A stretch of DNA of 64,000 nt from a candidate division KSB1 bacterium (GTDB taxonomy: Bacteria > Zhuqueibacterota > Zhuqueibacteria > Zhuqueibacterales > Zhuqueibacteraceae): contig JAPDPX010000002.1 in assembly GCA_034506255.1 (NCBI GenBank), positions 62,001 to 126,000 on the forward strand. The letters run 5' to 3'. Each line of letters opens with the position of its first letter. Positions within the stretch are counted from its first letter, which is position 1. Below, in pieces: positions 25,698 to 34,449 of this stretch. The notes below the pieces were generated by a model. That model saw only the letters and a list, made by a program, of their open reading frames with translations. It was not told where the DNA came from and did no database searches. The position numbers were made by a program, and so were the translations under genes.

Positions 25698-27963
25698 TCT
25701 CTGTCTCGCTGGATTTTTCCGTGCCGCCGGGATATTGCAGCCGGCCGTGGAAAATACCGGTCAGGGTACGTTCGAAACTTTCCTTGATTTGATTGAGATC
25801 GCGCAGAGTCAGCGGGCATTCGTCCAATTCGCCGGCGGTGAAGCGCTGCGCGATGATCTGGCTGACCAGCGCGCGGATGCGTGACACCGAGGGCTCGCGC
25901 AGCGAGCGCGCTGCGGCCTCCACGCCGTCGGCCAGCATCACGATGCCGGTCTCCTTGGTTTGCGGTTTGGGGCCGGGATAACGAAAGGAGGTTTCCTGGA
26001 TTTCGCTTTCGTTGTTGCGTTCCTGCGCCTTGCGATAGAAGTAGGAAATCAAATTCGTGCCATGATGCTGCGGAATGAAATCGCGCAGCTCGCGCGGCAG
26101 GCCGTTGCTTTCGGCGATTTCGATGCCGCGCTTGACGTGATTGATGATGATCAGCCGGCTCATGGTGGGGGCCAGCTTGTCATGGGGATTCTTGCCGCCC
26201 CTCTGGTTTTCCACGAAATATTCCGGCTTCTCCAGTTTGCCGATGTCGTGATAGTAGGCGCCCACACGCGCCAGCAGCGAATTCGCACCAATCGCTTCGG
26301 CCGCCGCCTCCGAGAGTGTGCCGACCACGATGCTGTGATGATAGGTTCCGGGGGCGCGCACAGCCAGCTCGCGCAACAACGGCCGGTTGAGATCGGACAG
26401 CTCCAGCAGCGTGGCGTCGGTGGTGATGTCGAAAAGATATTCGAAGATGATCATCATCCCGTAGGTCAGAATCGGGGTGACGGCGGCACTCAACAAGCCG
26501 CTGAGGATGTTGCCCGACAGCCGCGAACCGGGGGAATGCAGCAAAAACGCCAGCGCCGAGGCCGCCAGAATGTAGGCCAGGCCGAGAAACAGAAAGGCTT
26601 TGAAGATCCACGTGCGCGAGCGCACTTTGCGCACCGACAGGATACTGGCCATCCCCACGATGATGCAGAGAAAGGTGGCGGCGAATTCGTTGCCGCGCAG
26701 GCTGCCCAGCAGGATCGCCAGTGCGGTGGTGCCCACGAACGCCAGCCGGGCATCGAAAAAGATCGTCAGCAGCATGGGCGCCAGGGCATAGGGAATGAGA
26801 AATTCCGACTCGCTCATCCGGCGCACGGCATGCGCCAGAAAGACCACCAGCAGCAAAATCAGCGCGATCAGGATGACCCGCGAGATGTCTTCGTAAACCG
26901 CCGCCCGCCAATAGCGCAGAAAAACAATGAGCACAGTCAACGACAGCACGGTCATGAGCAGCTTGCCGGCGGTGGGCAGCAGCCGGGCGAGCGGGCCCTC
27001 CGACATTTTGCGCTCGACCAGCGCGCCCGCCAGCGAGTTCAGCTTCTGGATGTGCTCCCTGGTGATCTTTTCGTGACTTTCGATGATTTTCTCATTCTCC
27101 AGCACCGAGCCGCGCGCCAGCGGCACCCGCGCCAGCGCTTCGTTGATGCGCGCCTCGGTTTCGAGCTGCTCGAAAAACAAATTGGGCGTGACGAACGAGG
27201 TCACGATCTGGTAGCCCAGGTTGATGGCGGGTTCGCTGATCCTTGCAATCTCGCGCAGCTTCTGCAGCACCGCATTGTGCACCGTGCCGAGATGATGGAG
27301 ATCATCCAGCTCCTCGACGATTTCGTCGGAGCCCGTGCGCAGCGCCACCTTGCGGACATGGTCGGGCAGGGCGCTGCGTTCCAGGTTGATGAGGCCGATG
27401 GTGTAGACGTCACGCAGGATGCGCTCCAGCTCTTGGCGATAGGCGGCGAAACTCAACAGTTTGCCATTGCCCGCCGGCCGCGGGGTGAAGCCGGTGAGCA
27501 GAAAGCGCAGGCCGTCCGTGGAAATGCTGTTTTTTTGCTGATCGAAGAGCTGGCGGATTTGCACGGCTTTCACCGAATCGGGCGCCAGCGAGGCCAGGAT
27601 GCCCTCCAGTTGGTTGAGAAAGCCGGCGAGTGCGGTGTTGCGGGCCTCGGCCACGCTGTCGCGCCGCACGAAAATGGGATAGACACTCTCGCGGGCCGCC
27701 TGTTTGTCCCGCTCATACTCCTCCGGGGTTTTGTTGATCGGGAAGGTGAAGGGTGCGATGATGGGCTCGCCGATGTAAATGTCGCCTTCACGCAAATCGG
27801 CAAAACGGAAAGTGGCCTCCTGCGGGAACAGCAGCACGCAGACGGTCGTGAACAGCGCCATCACCAGGAATTGCCAGCGATGCCGGTACCATCGGGCAGC
27901 GGAGAGCTGGATTTTCGGCAGGGCGCGAATTCGAAGAAACGGCTTGGTTGGTGGTTGTTTCAC
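25561..27963 (-). CDS. pgpH: 7TM-HD c-di-AMP phosphodiesterase, PgpH type
   Basis: 800 residues from a GTG at 27963 with GGAG eight bases upstream, 18 bases after phoH. Layout: N-terminal TM helix, an extracytoplasmic 7TMR-HDED domain (residues about 60-330), seven hydrophobic helices (about 345-540) and a cytoplasmic HD hydrolase with HHSIVVGTLSEAA, VGAYYHDIGKLEKP and DFIPQHHGTNLISYFY. Members of this family hydrolyse cyclic di-AMP. The C-terminal about 60 residues are charged and probably disordered. The phoH-pgpH-ybeY gene order is widespread and supports the assignment. Confidence 0.93.
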   Translation of the reverse strand: MKQPPTKPFLRIRALPKIQLSAARWYRHRWQFLVMALFTTVCVLLFPQEATFRFADLREGDIYIGEPIIAPFTFPINKTPEEYERDKQAARESVYPIFVRRDSVAEARNTALAGFLNQLEGILASLAPDSVKAVQIRQLFDQQKNSISTDGLRFLLTGFTPRPAGNGKLLSFAAYRQELERILRDVYTIGLINLERSALPDHVRKVALRTGSDEIVEELDDLHHLGTVHNAVLQKLREIARISEPAINLGYQIVTSFVTPNLFFEQLETEARINEALARVPLARGSVLENEKIIESHEKITREHIQKLNSLAGALVERKMSEGPLARLLPTAGKLLMTVLSLTVLIVFLRYWRAAVYEDISRVILIALILLLVVFLAHAVRRMSESEFLIPYALAPMLLTIFFDARLAFVGTTALAILLGSLRGNEFAATFLCIIVGMASILSVRKVRSRTWIFKAFLFLGLAYILAASALAFLLHSPGSRLSGNILSGLLSAAVTPILTYGMMIIFEYLFDITTDATLLELSDLNRPLLRELAVRAPGTYHHSIVVGTLSEAAAEAIGANSLLARVGAYYHDIGKLEKPEYFVENQRGGKNPHDKLAPTMSRLIIINHVKRGIEIAESNGLPRELRDFIPQHHGTNLISYFYRKAQERNNESEIQETSFRYPGPKPQTKETGIVMLADGVEAAARSLREPSVSRIRALVSQIIAQRFTAGELDECPLTLRDLNQIKESFERTLTGIFHGRLQYPGGTEKSSETESEDSSDKPAGRSTESGTLAGEQSNGNEWPLEAEGNPPGREKPRRY

Positions 27964-27981
27964 GCGAAAACTCCGCGGGCC

Positions 27982-28953
27982 TCAGCGCTGATGCTGGTCA
28001 TAGGCCCTGATGATCTCGCGCACGAGCTTGTGCCGGACGACGTCCTTGTCATCCAGGTAGACGAAGGCAATGCCTTCGATGCCGGCGAGGATCTCCCGGA
28101 TCTCCACCAGGCCGGAGGTGGTGGAGCTGGGCAGATCGATTTGGGTGATGTCGCCGGTGATGATTGCCTTGGAGTTGATGCCCAGTCGGGTGAGGAACAT
28201 CTTCATCTGGGAGGGCATGGTGTTTTGCGCCTCGTCGAGAATGACAAAGGCGTTGTGCAGGGTGCGGCCGCGCATGTAGGCCAGCGGCACGATTTCAATG
28301 ACGTCGGTCTCGAGATAGCGCCGCAGCTTTTCCGCGGGAATCATGTCATGGAGCGCATCATAGAGCGGCCGCAGGTAGGGATCGACCTTCTCGCGCAAAT
28401 CGCCGGGCAAAAAGCCCAGGCTTTCGCCCGCTTCCACCGCCGGCCGTGCCAGCACGATGCGATCGACCTGGCGGTCGCGCAAATGCGCCACGGCAATGGC
28501 CACCGCCAGGTAGGTTTTGCCCGTGCCGGCCGGTCCGATCACGAAAACGATGTCGTTTTTGAGGGTCGCCTGATAAAACTCGCTCTGGCCCGCGGTGCGC
28601 GGTTTAATGGCGGCGCTTTTGGTGTAAACGATCACCGGCTGGGTGGGGGCGGCCGGCAGCGGCGGGGCCGCCTCGCCGCGTTTGACCATCTGCACCACGG
28701 TTTCGACATCGGCGGCGCGCAGTTCGCCGTTGCGGGTGAGCATTACGATCAGCTCGGTGAACACGCGGTCGAGCAGTTTTACCTCCTGCTCCCCGCCGCG
28801 CAGCGTGATTTCGCTGCCGCGCACGGTGATGCGCGCCTCGAAGTGGCGGGCAATTTCCTTGAGGTGGCAGTCGCCCTGCCCGAGCAGTTCGAGCGGGTCA
28901 ACGCCGCGAATGGGAATTTTTTGTTCGAGAATGGTCGACTCCACGGATGGCAT
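27982..28953 (-). CDS. phoH: PhoH-family ATPase
   Basis: 323 residues from ATG 28953. The longer GTG start at 29019 lies inside a terminator stem (28988-29027), which makes the shorter form more likely. An N-terminal KH-like segment (KEIARHFEARITVRGSEITL) precedes the ATPase with Walker A VIGPAGTGKTYLAVAIAV and Walker B AFVILDEAQNTMPSQMKMFL; EAGESLGFLPGDLREKVDPY is the family signature. PhoH proteins are cytoplasmic ATPases associated with RNA metabolism and often encoded with YbeY. First gene of the operon. Confidence 0.94.
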   Translation of the reverse strand: MPSVESTILEQKIPIRGVDPLELLGQGDCHLKEIARHFEARITVRGSEITLRGGEQEVKLLDRVFTELIVMLTRNGELRAADVETVVQMVKRGEAAPPLPAAPTQPVIVYTKSAAIKPRTAGQSEFYQATLKNDIVFVIGPAGTGKTYLAVAIAVAHLRDRQVDRIVLARPAVEAGESLGFLPGDLREKVDPYLRPLYDALHDMIPAEKLRRYLETDVIEIVPLAYMRGRTLHNAFVILDEAQNTMPSQMKMFLTRLGINSKAIITGDITQIDLPSSTTSGLVEIREILAGIEGIAFVYLDDKDVVRHKLVREIIRAYDQHQR

Positions 28954-28978
28954 CCTCGCAAGGCACGGCTTCACCTGT

Positions 28979-29027
28979 AAAAGAAAAAGCAGGTCATGAG
29001 TTGCGCGCGGCAAACTCACAACCTGCT
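28979..29027 (-). terminator. intrinsic terminator below the LysM gene, at the phoH leader
   Basis: On the minus strand AGCAGGT pairs with ACCTGCT and, inside, TGAGTT pairs with AACTCA around a GC-rich loop; the stem runs from 29027 to 28988. It is followed by TTTTTCTTTT. It lies 24 bases after the LysM gene stop (29052). The phoH ATG is only 26 bases below the T-tract, so the phoH operon either depends on read-through or has its promoter within or above this element. Confidence 0.8.
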
Positions 29028-29051
29028 TGTCCTCACAACCAAACGGGCAAC

Positions 29052-29888
29052 TCAGCGCGGAATGCGCAAAACCGTGTAGGGATAAAGCTTGCTGGGATCA
29101 TCGCCGATGATGTTCTTGTTGGCCTCATAGAGGCGGCGCCACATCGTGGGGTCGCCCATGCCCTTGGCGATCTTGCCGAGAAAATCGCCTTTTGCCACCA
29201 GATACTCATCCGGTCCCACTTCGCGCTGAATCTTGAAAATTTGCTGCGGATAGATCAGGTCGGGATCCTTGATCTGGTCGCGGTTGTAGGAATAAATCCG
29301 CATCCACTGATAGGGATCGCCGTAGATGTCCTGTTTGCCGGAAATTTTCCAGAGATAGTCGCCGCGCTGGACATTGTATTCGGTGTAGATGGCTTTCGGC
29401 ATGCGGCTGCGCAGTTGCGTGATTTTGCCTTCGATGCGGGCAATGATATCCTGCATCTCGGAAAGCAGGCCGATCTTGCTCTTTTTCATCTCATTCAGCC
29501 GCGCTTGCATGGCGTCGAGTTCAGCGCGGCGCTTAAACAACTCCTCGGGGGAGAGCGCCATCAAACCATCGACTTCGGCTTCCAGGTTCTTCAGGTCATT
29601 GCGATAGGCCTCCACGCCGGCACGATCGGTGCCCAACATGGCATAGATATCATCCCACTCTTTATTGATCTGTTGATCGAGTGAGGCCAGCTCCGCCTTG
29701 AGCGCGGCGATCTCCGCATCGACCTTGGGAATTTCGGCCTTGGCGTCGGCTTCACGCTTCTGCCATTCCGCCAGTTGCTGGCGATATTCATCCATCGTCA
29801 TCTTTTTCTGGGCAACCACCGTCCCGTTAAGCGCTGTGAGCAGAAGGCCGAAAGAGAGGACAAGCACTATCTTGGAGAAAGCTTTCAT
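29052..29888 (-). CDS. secreted coiled-coil protein with two LysM domains
   Basis: 278 residues from ATG 29888, six bases after an AGGAGG; another ATG directly before is the alternative. The signal peptide (MKAFSKIVLVLSFGLLLTAL) is followed by an about 140-residue coiled coil (repeats such as AEIAALKAELASLDQQIN). The C-terminus has two LysM modules: YNVQRGDYLWKISG...QQIFKI and YLVAKGDFLGKIAKGM...YTVLRIP. LysM binds peptidoglycan, so the protein likely links the cell wall with other envelope parts. Downstream of a small coiled-coil lipoprotein with which it may be co-transcribed (81 bases apart). Confidence 0.85.
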   Translation of the reverse strand: MKAFSKIVLVLSFGLLLTALNGTVVAQKKMTMDEYRQQLAEWQKREADAKAEIPKVDAEIAALKAELASLDQQINKEWDDIYAMLGTDRAGVEAYRNDLKNLEAEVDGLMALSPEELFKRRAELDAMQARLNEMKKSKIGLLSEMQDIIARIEGKITQLRSRMPKAIYTEYNVQRGDYLWKISGKQDIYGDPYQWMRIYSYNRDQIKDPDLIYPQQIFKIQREVGPDEYLVAKGDFLGKIAKGMGDPTMWRRLYEANKNIIGDDPSKLYPYTVLRIPR

Positions 29889-29969
29889 CATTCCCCTCCT
29901 CAGGGTTGATTGGGTCAGTCGCATGTTTCATGATCTCTTTTGCTGGTGATCCATTGCCGGTCGCGCGGC

Positions 29970-30251
29970 TCAGTTGGGCATCTGGCTGAGGCGGGCAGAT
30001 ACCGTGGTTTTCTCCTGTTGAGCCTTGGCCAATTCCGCCTTCTTCTGCTCAACTTGTCTCTGCAGATCGTCACGTTCTTTGCGCTTCTGCGCCAGCAGGT
30101 CTTCGGCTGCGAGCGCCGCCTTCTTTTGCTCTTCCAGGGCCTGCAGTTGTTTCTCGTTCGGGTGTTTCGTACAGGCCACCATGCCGAGCGAGAAGGATAC
30201 TGCAGCGACGAGCATGCCCTTGGTCAGGTACGACTTGAGCGAATTTCTCAT
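29970..30251 (-). CDS. small coiled-coil lipoprotein
   Basis: 93 residues with GGAGG about 10 bases upstream. A lipoprotein signal (lipobox LGMVAC, cysteine at residue 27) is followed by a single long helix rich in Lys, Glu, Ala and Gln (QRQVEQKKAELAKAQQEKTT). The layout is like Lpp or other small envelope spacers. It is upstream of the LysM protein gene on the same strand; a structural partnership between outer membrane and peptidoglycan is inferred. Confidence 0.78.
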   Translation of the reverse strand: MRNSLKSYLTKGMLVAAVSFSLGMVACTKHPNEKQLQALEEQKKAALAAEDLLAQKRKERDDLQRQVEQKKAELAKAQQEKTTVSARLSQMPN

Positions 30252-31041
30252 GAGCCTTACACCTCCATCTTAGGGTTTGCAACCGGAAAAAAACAACTTC
30301 ACATTGCCTCACGCCATGCTGTGTTTCTTGTTGTGGTGCTAAGATTTTGTCCGCTCAATACTTGCTGCCAGCGCGGCGGATAATATACAAAAATGCCCCT
30401 GATTGTCAAGCGAAAACTCATGTGAAAAAGTAATCCCTTGGTTAAGTCTGGGGACGCAGCGCACAAATCTTGCCGCAAGGCAAGAAAGATCAATCGCACC
30501 AATTTTCCCACCCGAATTATCAGCACTGCAAAGCCGCAAAAAGTGTGAAGTTTGAAAAAACCGGTTTTGTTTGGTTGGCACCGCGACCAGCCGGCAAGCC
30601 ATTTTTGATAACAGCCTTTATGGCTGGGCACTGTGCCTCGCGGACGCGGTGCTCCCGCGGTAAAAACAAGTGTTTTACTTCGTACAAAAAATTAGCAGCA
30701 TCAGGCAGAAATGTTTGTACCACTTCACACGCAATTGAGGCATTACTGTGAAAACTCTCTGGCTCGCCGTGAGGCCGAAGATTGATGGTGGGAGAAACTC
30801 AGGGCCTCCGCCGGGCTCGTCACGGGTCACCTGAATGACGGGCGCCATGAAATTTCACCCTCGAAAACGGTCACGAGCACGATGCCTTGTTTTGCTGCAC
30901 ACGCCGTGCGCATGCCTTCGTTTGCAGACCGGGATCCGCGCTGCGTCCGGGGTGGGGCGGAAGTAGCAGCATGACCCGCCAGCGGAGGCGTTTTACCGCC
31001 GCGGTCGGTATCACCGGGTGATGGGTGACATGATGGCTCAC
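30252..31041. other. gene-poor intergenic stretch with repeats
   Basis: No convincing gene. It holds a palindrome CTTGCC-GCAA-GGCAAG at 30469-30484 (six-base stem, GCAA loop) and an element at 30423-30463 related to 57082-57122. The rest is unassigned. Confidence 0.45.
30423..30463 (+). repeat. dispersed intergenic repeat, copy A
   Basis: Ungapped alignment with 57082-57122 gives 28 of 41 identical bases, including an identical ACGCAGCGCA at the right end. Translated on the minus strand both read R-C-V-P preceded by A-L/R. Both copies lie in intergenic DNA. Confidence 0.5.
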
Positions 31042-31116
31042 AAAAAAAACTCCTGCAGCGACCAGGTTGAACCTTGACCGTCTGGGGGGAAACGGAGAAG
31101 GTTCCTGCTGCAGGAG
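31042..31116 (-). terminator. large nested terminator hairpin
   Basis: CTCCTGCAGC (31050-31059) pairs perfectly with 31107-31116. Inside, AACCTT pairs with AAGGTT, and CCGT with ACGG, giving three coaxial stems. On the minus strand the stem is followed at once by eight T residues (31049-31042), the form of an intrinsic terminator. The upstream minus-strand gene is the esterase (stop 31304), about 190 bases away. Confidence 0.75.
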
Positions 31117-31303
31117 ATTGTGCGCAAAAGATAGCAAAAAAGTTGAGCAGTGCAACGACAATTTTGGTTGAATGGCTGCCGGTCGCTGGAGAACAACCGG
31201 TTCGCTTCACCCCGGCAGCGCGCAGGAACCGTGTGACGTACCGGGCGCCGGGGAGGAGCTGCCACCGCCGGAATTGTTTCTCCTTGCCCGAGGCGGGAAT
31301 CCC

Positions 31304-32035
31304 TCAAAACCGCGTGCCGAGATAATGCGGCAGCATGCGCCGCCATGTCGGCCAGTCGTGACCCATGTCATGGCCCCACACGTCGAGGTAGTGCGGGATG
31401 CCCTTGGCCGCCAGCACCGCGGCGAGATCGCGCGAACGGTCGGGCGCTTCGTAGGGGCCCTGGCCGGTGAGAATATAAAGGTGGTGCTTGGCACGCAACA
31501 GGGAGAGGTAGCGGTCGTCATTGAGGCCGGGCAGGTAATCCATCGGGCTGTTGAAGTAGCAATTGTCGTCGTAATAGCCCTTGGTGTAGTATTTGAGGTC
31601 GTAGATGCCGCTCATCGCGATCATGCCGTCGATCAAATCCGGCCGTTTGAACAGCAGGTTGGCGGCATGCAGCGCGCCCACGCTCGCCCCGCAGGTGATG
31701 GTCATCACCCGGCCGTGGCAATGGTTGTGGATGAAGGGGATGACTTCGTTGAACACATAGTCGTTGAATTGCTGGTGGCGGATGGCCTTGTACGGCGGGG
31801 CCACGTGATCGTTGAACCAGCTTTCATTGTTCACGGTGTTGATGGAAAAAACCTTCACCCTGCCGGCATCGAGGAAACCCGCAATCGCGTCGATCAGGTG
31901 AAACCGTTCGTATTCCAGAAAATCGGCCGCCGCAGTTGGAATCATCAGCAGGGCGAAGCCGTAATGCCCGTAGACCGCCAGGTCCATGTGCTTGTTCAAA
32001 GCGGGGCTCCACCACCCATGAATCTCTCGGTTCAT
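31304..32035 (-). CDS. alpha/beta-hydrolase, esterase family
   Basis: 243 residues from ATG 32035, preceded by GGAGG seven bases away. The nucleophile elbow is TCGASVGALHAANLLFKRPD (serine in G-x-S-x-G-like GASVG) and the late GHDMGHDWPTWRRMLPHYL carries the catalytic His; the acid is probably in the LTGQGPYEAPD strand region. This matches the putative-esterase (Esterase D/enterochelin-esterase-like) family. No signal peptide, so cytoplasmic. Single gene, with a terminator about 190 bases downstream. Substrate unknown. Confidence 0.82.
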   Translation of the reverse strand: MNREIHGWWSPALNKHMDLAVYGHYGFALLMIPTAAADFLEYERFHLIDAIAGFLDAGRVKVFSINTVNNESWFNDHVAPPYKAIRHQQFNDYVFNEVIPFIHNHCHGRVMTITCGASVGALHAANLLFKRPDLIDGMIAMSGIYDLKYYTKGYYDDNCYFNSPMDYLPGLNDDRYLSLLRAKHHLYILTGQGPYEAPDRSRDLAAVLAAKGIPHYLDVWGHDMGHDWPTWRRMLPHYLGTRF

Positions 32036-32304
32036 GCCGTCTTCCTCCAGAGGGCCGCGTGTCGGGATGCTGCGGCAAGTCAGAGTGAGCACAGTCAGGA
32101 TGATTTGGCGGGTGGGAATATAGTGTTTTTCCGCCTGAAGTCAAGCACACTCTCCCGCCACTCCTGGCCCCGGCTGTTGGCCGCCCTGCCGGCGAGAATC
32201 CGCTTGACAAGAGCGCCGGCGATTTTGTACCATGCGCTGCCATAGCCGGCGCGACAACTCATGTGAACCACACCTGTTTCTCCATCAGAGCCTGCTCCCC
32301 TGTC

Positions 32305-34434
32305 ATGATCGATCGCAACATACTACGCGCCTCCCTGCTGCTGTCCTGCTTTTTTCTGCACTGCGGCGGCGCGAAATTGGTGCTGCGCGAGTGGACTGAA
32401 CTGCCCGCGGAACACTATACCATTCCCCCTCATGCACAATACCTGGCTGCATACAAAATTGCCCTTGATCCCGGGCACGGCGGTTTGAGCCATTTGCCCG
32501 GCTACAAGCGCGGACCGAGCGGCAAACAGGAGGCGGTGATGAACCTCAACGTGGCGCTGGAACTCCGGCACTTTCTCGAACGCGCCGGTGCCACGGTGGT
32601 GCTGACCCGCCCCGATGATCGCTACGTTTCGCTGGCCGAACGCGCGGCAATTGCCGAACGCGCAGGTTGCGACTTTCTCATCTCTCTCCATCACAACGCC
32701 GCCGACGATCCCCGGGTCAACTACGTTTCGGTCTACTACCATCTCTATCCCGACTATTCGCCCGCCAGCATGGACCTGGCGCGCAATATTTACTTCGGCC
32801 TGGTGGAGGCACTGCGCCTGCCGCAAGTGGCCAACGACGGCCTGCTGAGCGACAAAATGATTTATCCCGACGGCTTCGGCCTGCTGCGCCGGATCCGTCT
32901 GCCGGCGGTCCTGCTGGAATCGTCCTTCTTTTCCAATCCTGCGGAAGAAAAGCGGTTGATGGATCGCCGCTACAACCGCCGCGAAGCCTATGGCATTTTT
33001 CTCGGTTTGGCGCGCTGGGCTGCCGGGGGGGTGCCGAGTGCAAGGCGTTTGCAGCCTGCGAAGATTGCACGCGATCCACAGCCGGAAGTCGTTTACCAGT
33101 TGGCCGACGGCATCACCGAGCGTGGCGGCCGGGGCGCGGGGCAGTTGCTGTTGTTTTCCAACAGCGTTTCCCTGCGCGTCGACGGCCGGCCGGTGCCCGC
33201 GCATGTCGATCTCACCAAAGGCCGGCTTTGGTTCCGGCCCGATTCGGCCTGGCGCAACGGCGTGCACGTGGTGCAGATCGAGCTGCAAAACCTGTTCAAG
33301 AATCACAACCTGCCGGTGCGGGATACGCTCATCATCGCGGCGCCGGCAGCGGCAATCGCATTCGCGGCGCCGATGCTGCAACTCCCCGCGGATGGCGTGG
33401 CCGTCCTGCCGATTACGCTCACGCTGCGCGATGGCCGGGGCGAGGCCGTGTGGGATGGCACGCCGGTATCGGTGCGTGCCGAGCGCGGCCAGCTTCTCGA
33501 CTCACTGCGCTTGCACGAGGGCAGCGGAACCATCTACTATCAAGCCGCGAATGAACCCGGGCCGGTGCAGTTGATTGCGGCAGCGGACGGCCACCAAGAC
33601 ACACTCCGTCTGGAGTTGGTGCCCGCCGGTCAGCTCGTTTTTTTCAGCGGCCTGGTGCGCGATGATTCCACCGCTGCAGCGCTGGCGGGCGTGGCGATTT
33701 CCCTGAATGATGCGGTGTGGGCCACTACGGATGCCAATGGCGGCTTCTTTTTGACCGGGGTGCCGGCTGGCTCCTATCGCTTCGCCGCAACGAAAGCCGG
33801 CTATTCCCCGGCGGTGGAGATGATGGCGGTGGACTCCCTGCGCAGCGTGTTTGTGCGTCCCTCGTTGCGGCCGGTTTTGCGCGGCGTGCTGCATCAGCAG
33901 ACCATCATTGTCGATGCGGCTTTGGGCGGGAAGGCAAGGGGCGATCGTTTCACCGGTGGGGTGACGGCCGCGGCCGCCAATTTTGCCGCCATGGCGGCCC
34001 TGGCAGACAGCTTGCGCTGGACCGGCGCGAATGCGATCCTGGTGCGCACCAACGACACCACCGACCTTGCGCTGGATGCCCGCATCGCCCTCGTCAATCA
34101 GGTGCCGCAGGGCTGGTATTTGAAATGGGAGTATCGCCGGTGGGATTCCGATTCGCTGCTGGTGCAGACCACGATCTATCCCGGCAATCAACAAGGCGAG
34201 CAATTGGCACTGGCGATCAATCAAGCATTTGCGGCGCTGCCCAACACGCGGGTGGTGCTGCGCCGCAACACGGACGTGCCGGAAGTCTTGTTGACCAATA
34301 AAACCGCAGTGGCGGTGCAGGTGCGCTGCCGGGCGCCGCAGGTGCATGACCGCGAGGTGCCGGCGCTGTTTCGTGGCATCGTGAATTTCCATGCGGCGCG
34401 GCGCCGGCAGGCCGCCCTGCCGGAGGAGCTGTGA
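32305..34434 (+). CDS. N-acetylmuramoyl-L-alanine amidase with a degenerate second amidase domain
   Basis: 709 residues from ATG 32305, which starts a lipoprotein-like signal (LLLSCFFLHC). The first domain (about 50-240) is Amidase_3 with all zinc/catalytic positions: H58 in DPGHGG, E76, H129 in SLHHN and E205 in LLESSF. A middle region holds Ig-like segments and a carboxypeptidase-regulatory-like domain (FSGLVRDDSTAAALAGVAIS to about 525). The last about 170 residues repeat the amidase pattern (IIVDAALGG, LVRTNDTTDLALDARIALVN) but H58 is replaced by L540 and the other ligands are missing. The active domain would cleave peptidoglycan stem peptides in the periplasm. It converges on the GT39 gene. 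Confidence 0.88.
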   Translation: MIDRNILRASLLLSCFFLHCGGAKLVLREWTELPAEHYTIPPHAQYLAAYKIALDPGHGGLSHLPGYKRGPSGKQEAVMNLNVALELRHFLERAGATVVLTRPDDRYVSLAERAAIAERAGCDFLISLHHNAADDPRVNYVSVYYHLYPDYSPASMDLARNIYFGLVEALRLPQVANDGLLSDKMIYPDGFGLLRRIRLPAVLLESSFFSNPAEEKRLMDRRYNRREAYGIFLGLARWAAGGVPSARRLQPAKIARDPQPEVVYQLADGITERGGRGAGQLLLFSNSVSLRVDGRPVPAHVDLTKGRLWFRPDSAWRNGVHVVQIELQNLFKNHNLPVRDTLIIAAPAAAIAFAAPMLQLPADGVAVLPITLTLRDGRGEAVWDGTPVSVRAERGQLLDSLRLHEGSGTIYYQAANEPGPVQLIAAADGHQDTLRLELVPAGQLVFFSGLVRDDSTAAALAGVAISLNDAVWATTDANGGFFLTGVPAGSYRFAATKAGYSPAVEMMAVDSLRSVFVRPSLRPVLRGVLHQQTIIVDAALGGKARGDRFTGGVTAAAANFAAMAALADSLRWTGANAILVRTNDTTDLALDARIALVNQVPQGWYLKWEYRRWDSDSLLVQTTIYPGNQQGEQLALAINQAFAALPNTRVVLRRNTDVPEVLLTNKTAVAVQVRCRAPQVHDREVPALFRGIVNFHAARRRQAALPEEL

Positions 34435-34449
34435 GCAGCGCCGCGACAA

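Noticed and set aside
25960..28980. A 1006-codon open frame on the plus strand
   Set aside because: It runs antisense to pgpH and phoH, both of which have clear motifs. Its residues (many His, Gln, Asp, Arg) are those expected from the complement of GC-rich coding DNA.
29017..29019. GTG start for phoH
   Set aside because: It lies inside the terminator stem; the ATG at 28953 gives a normal family length.
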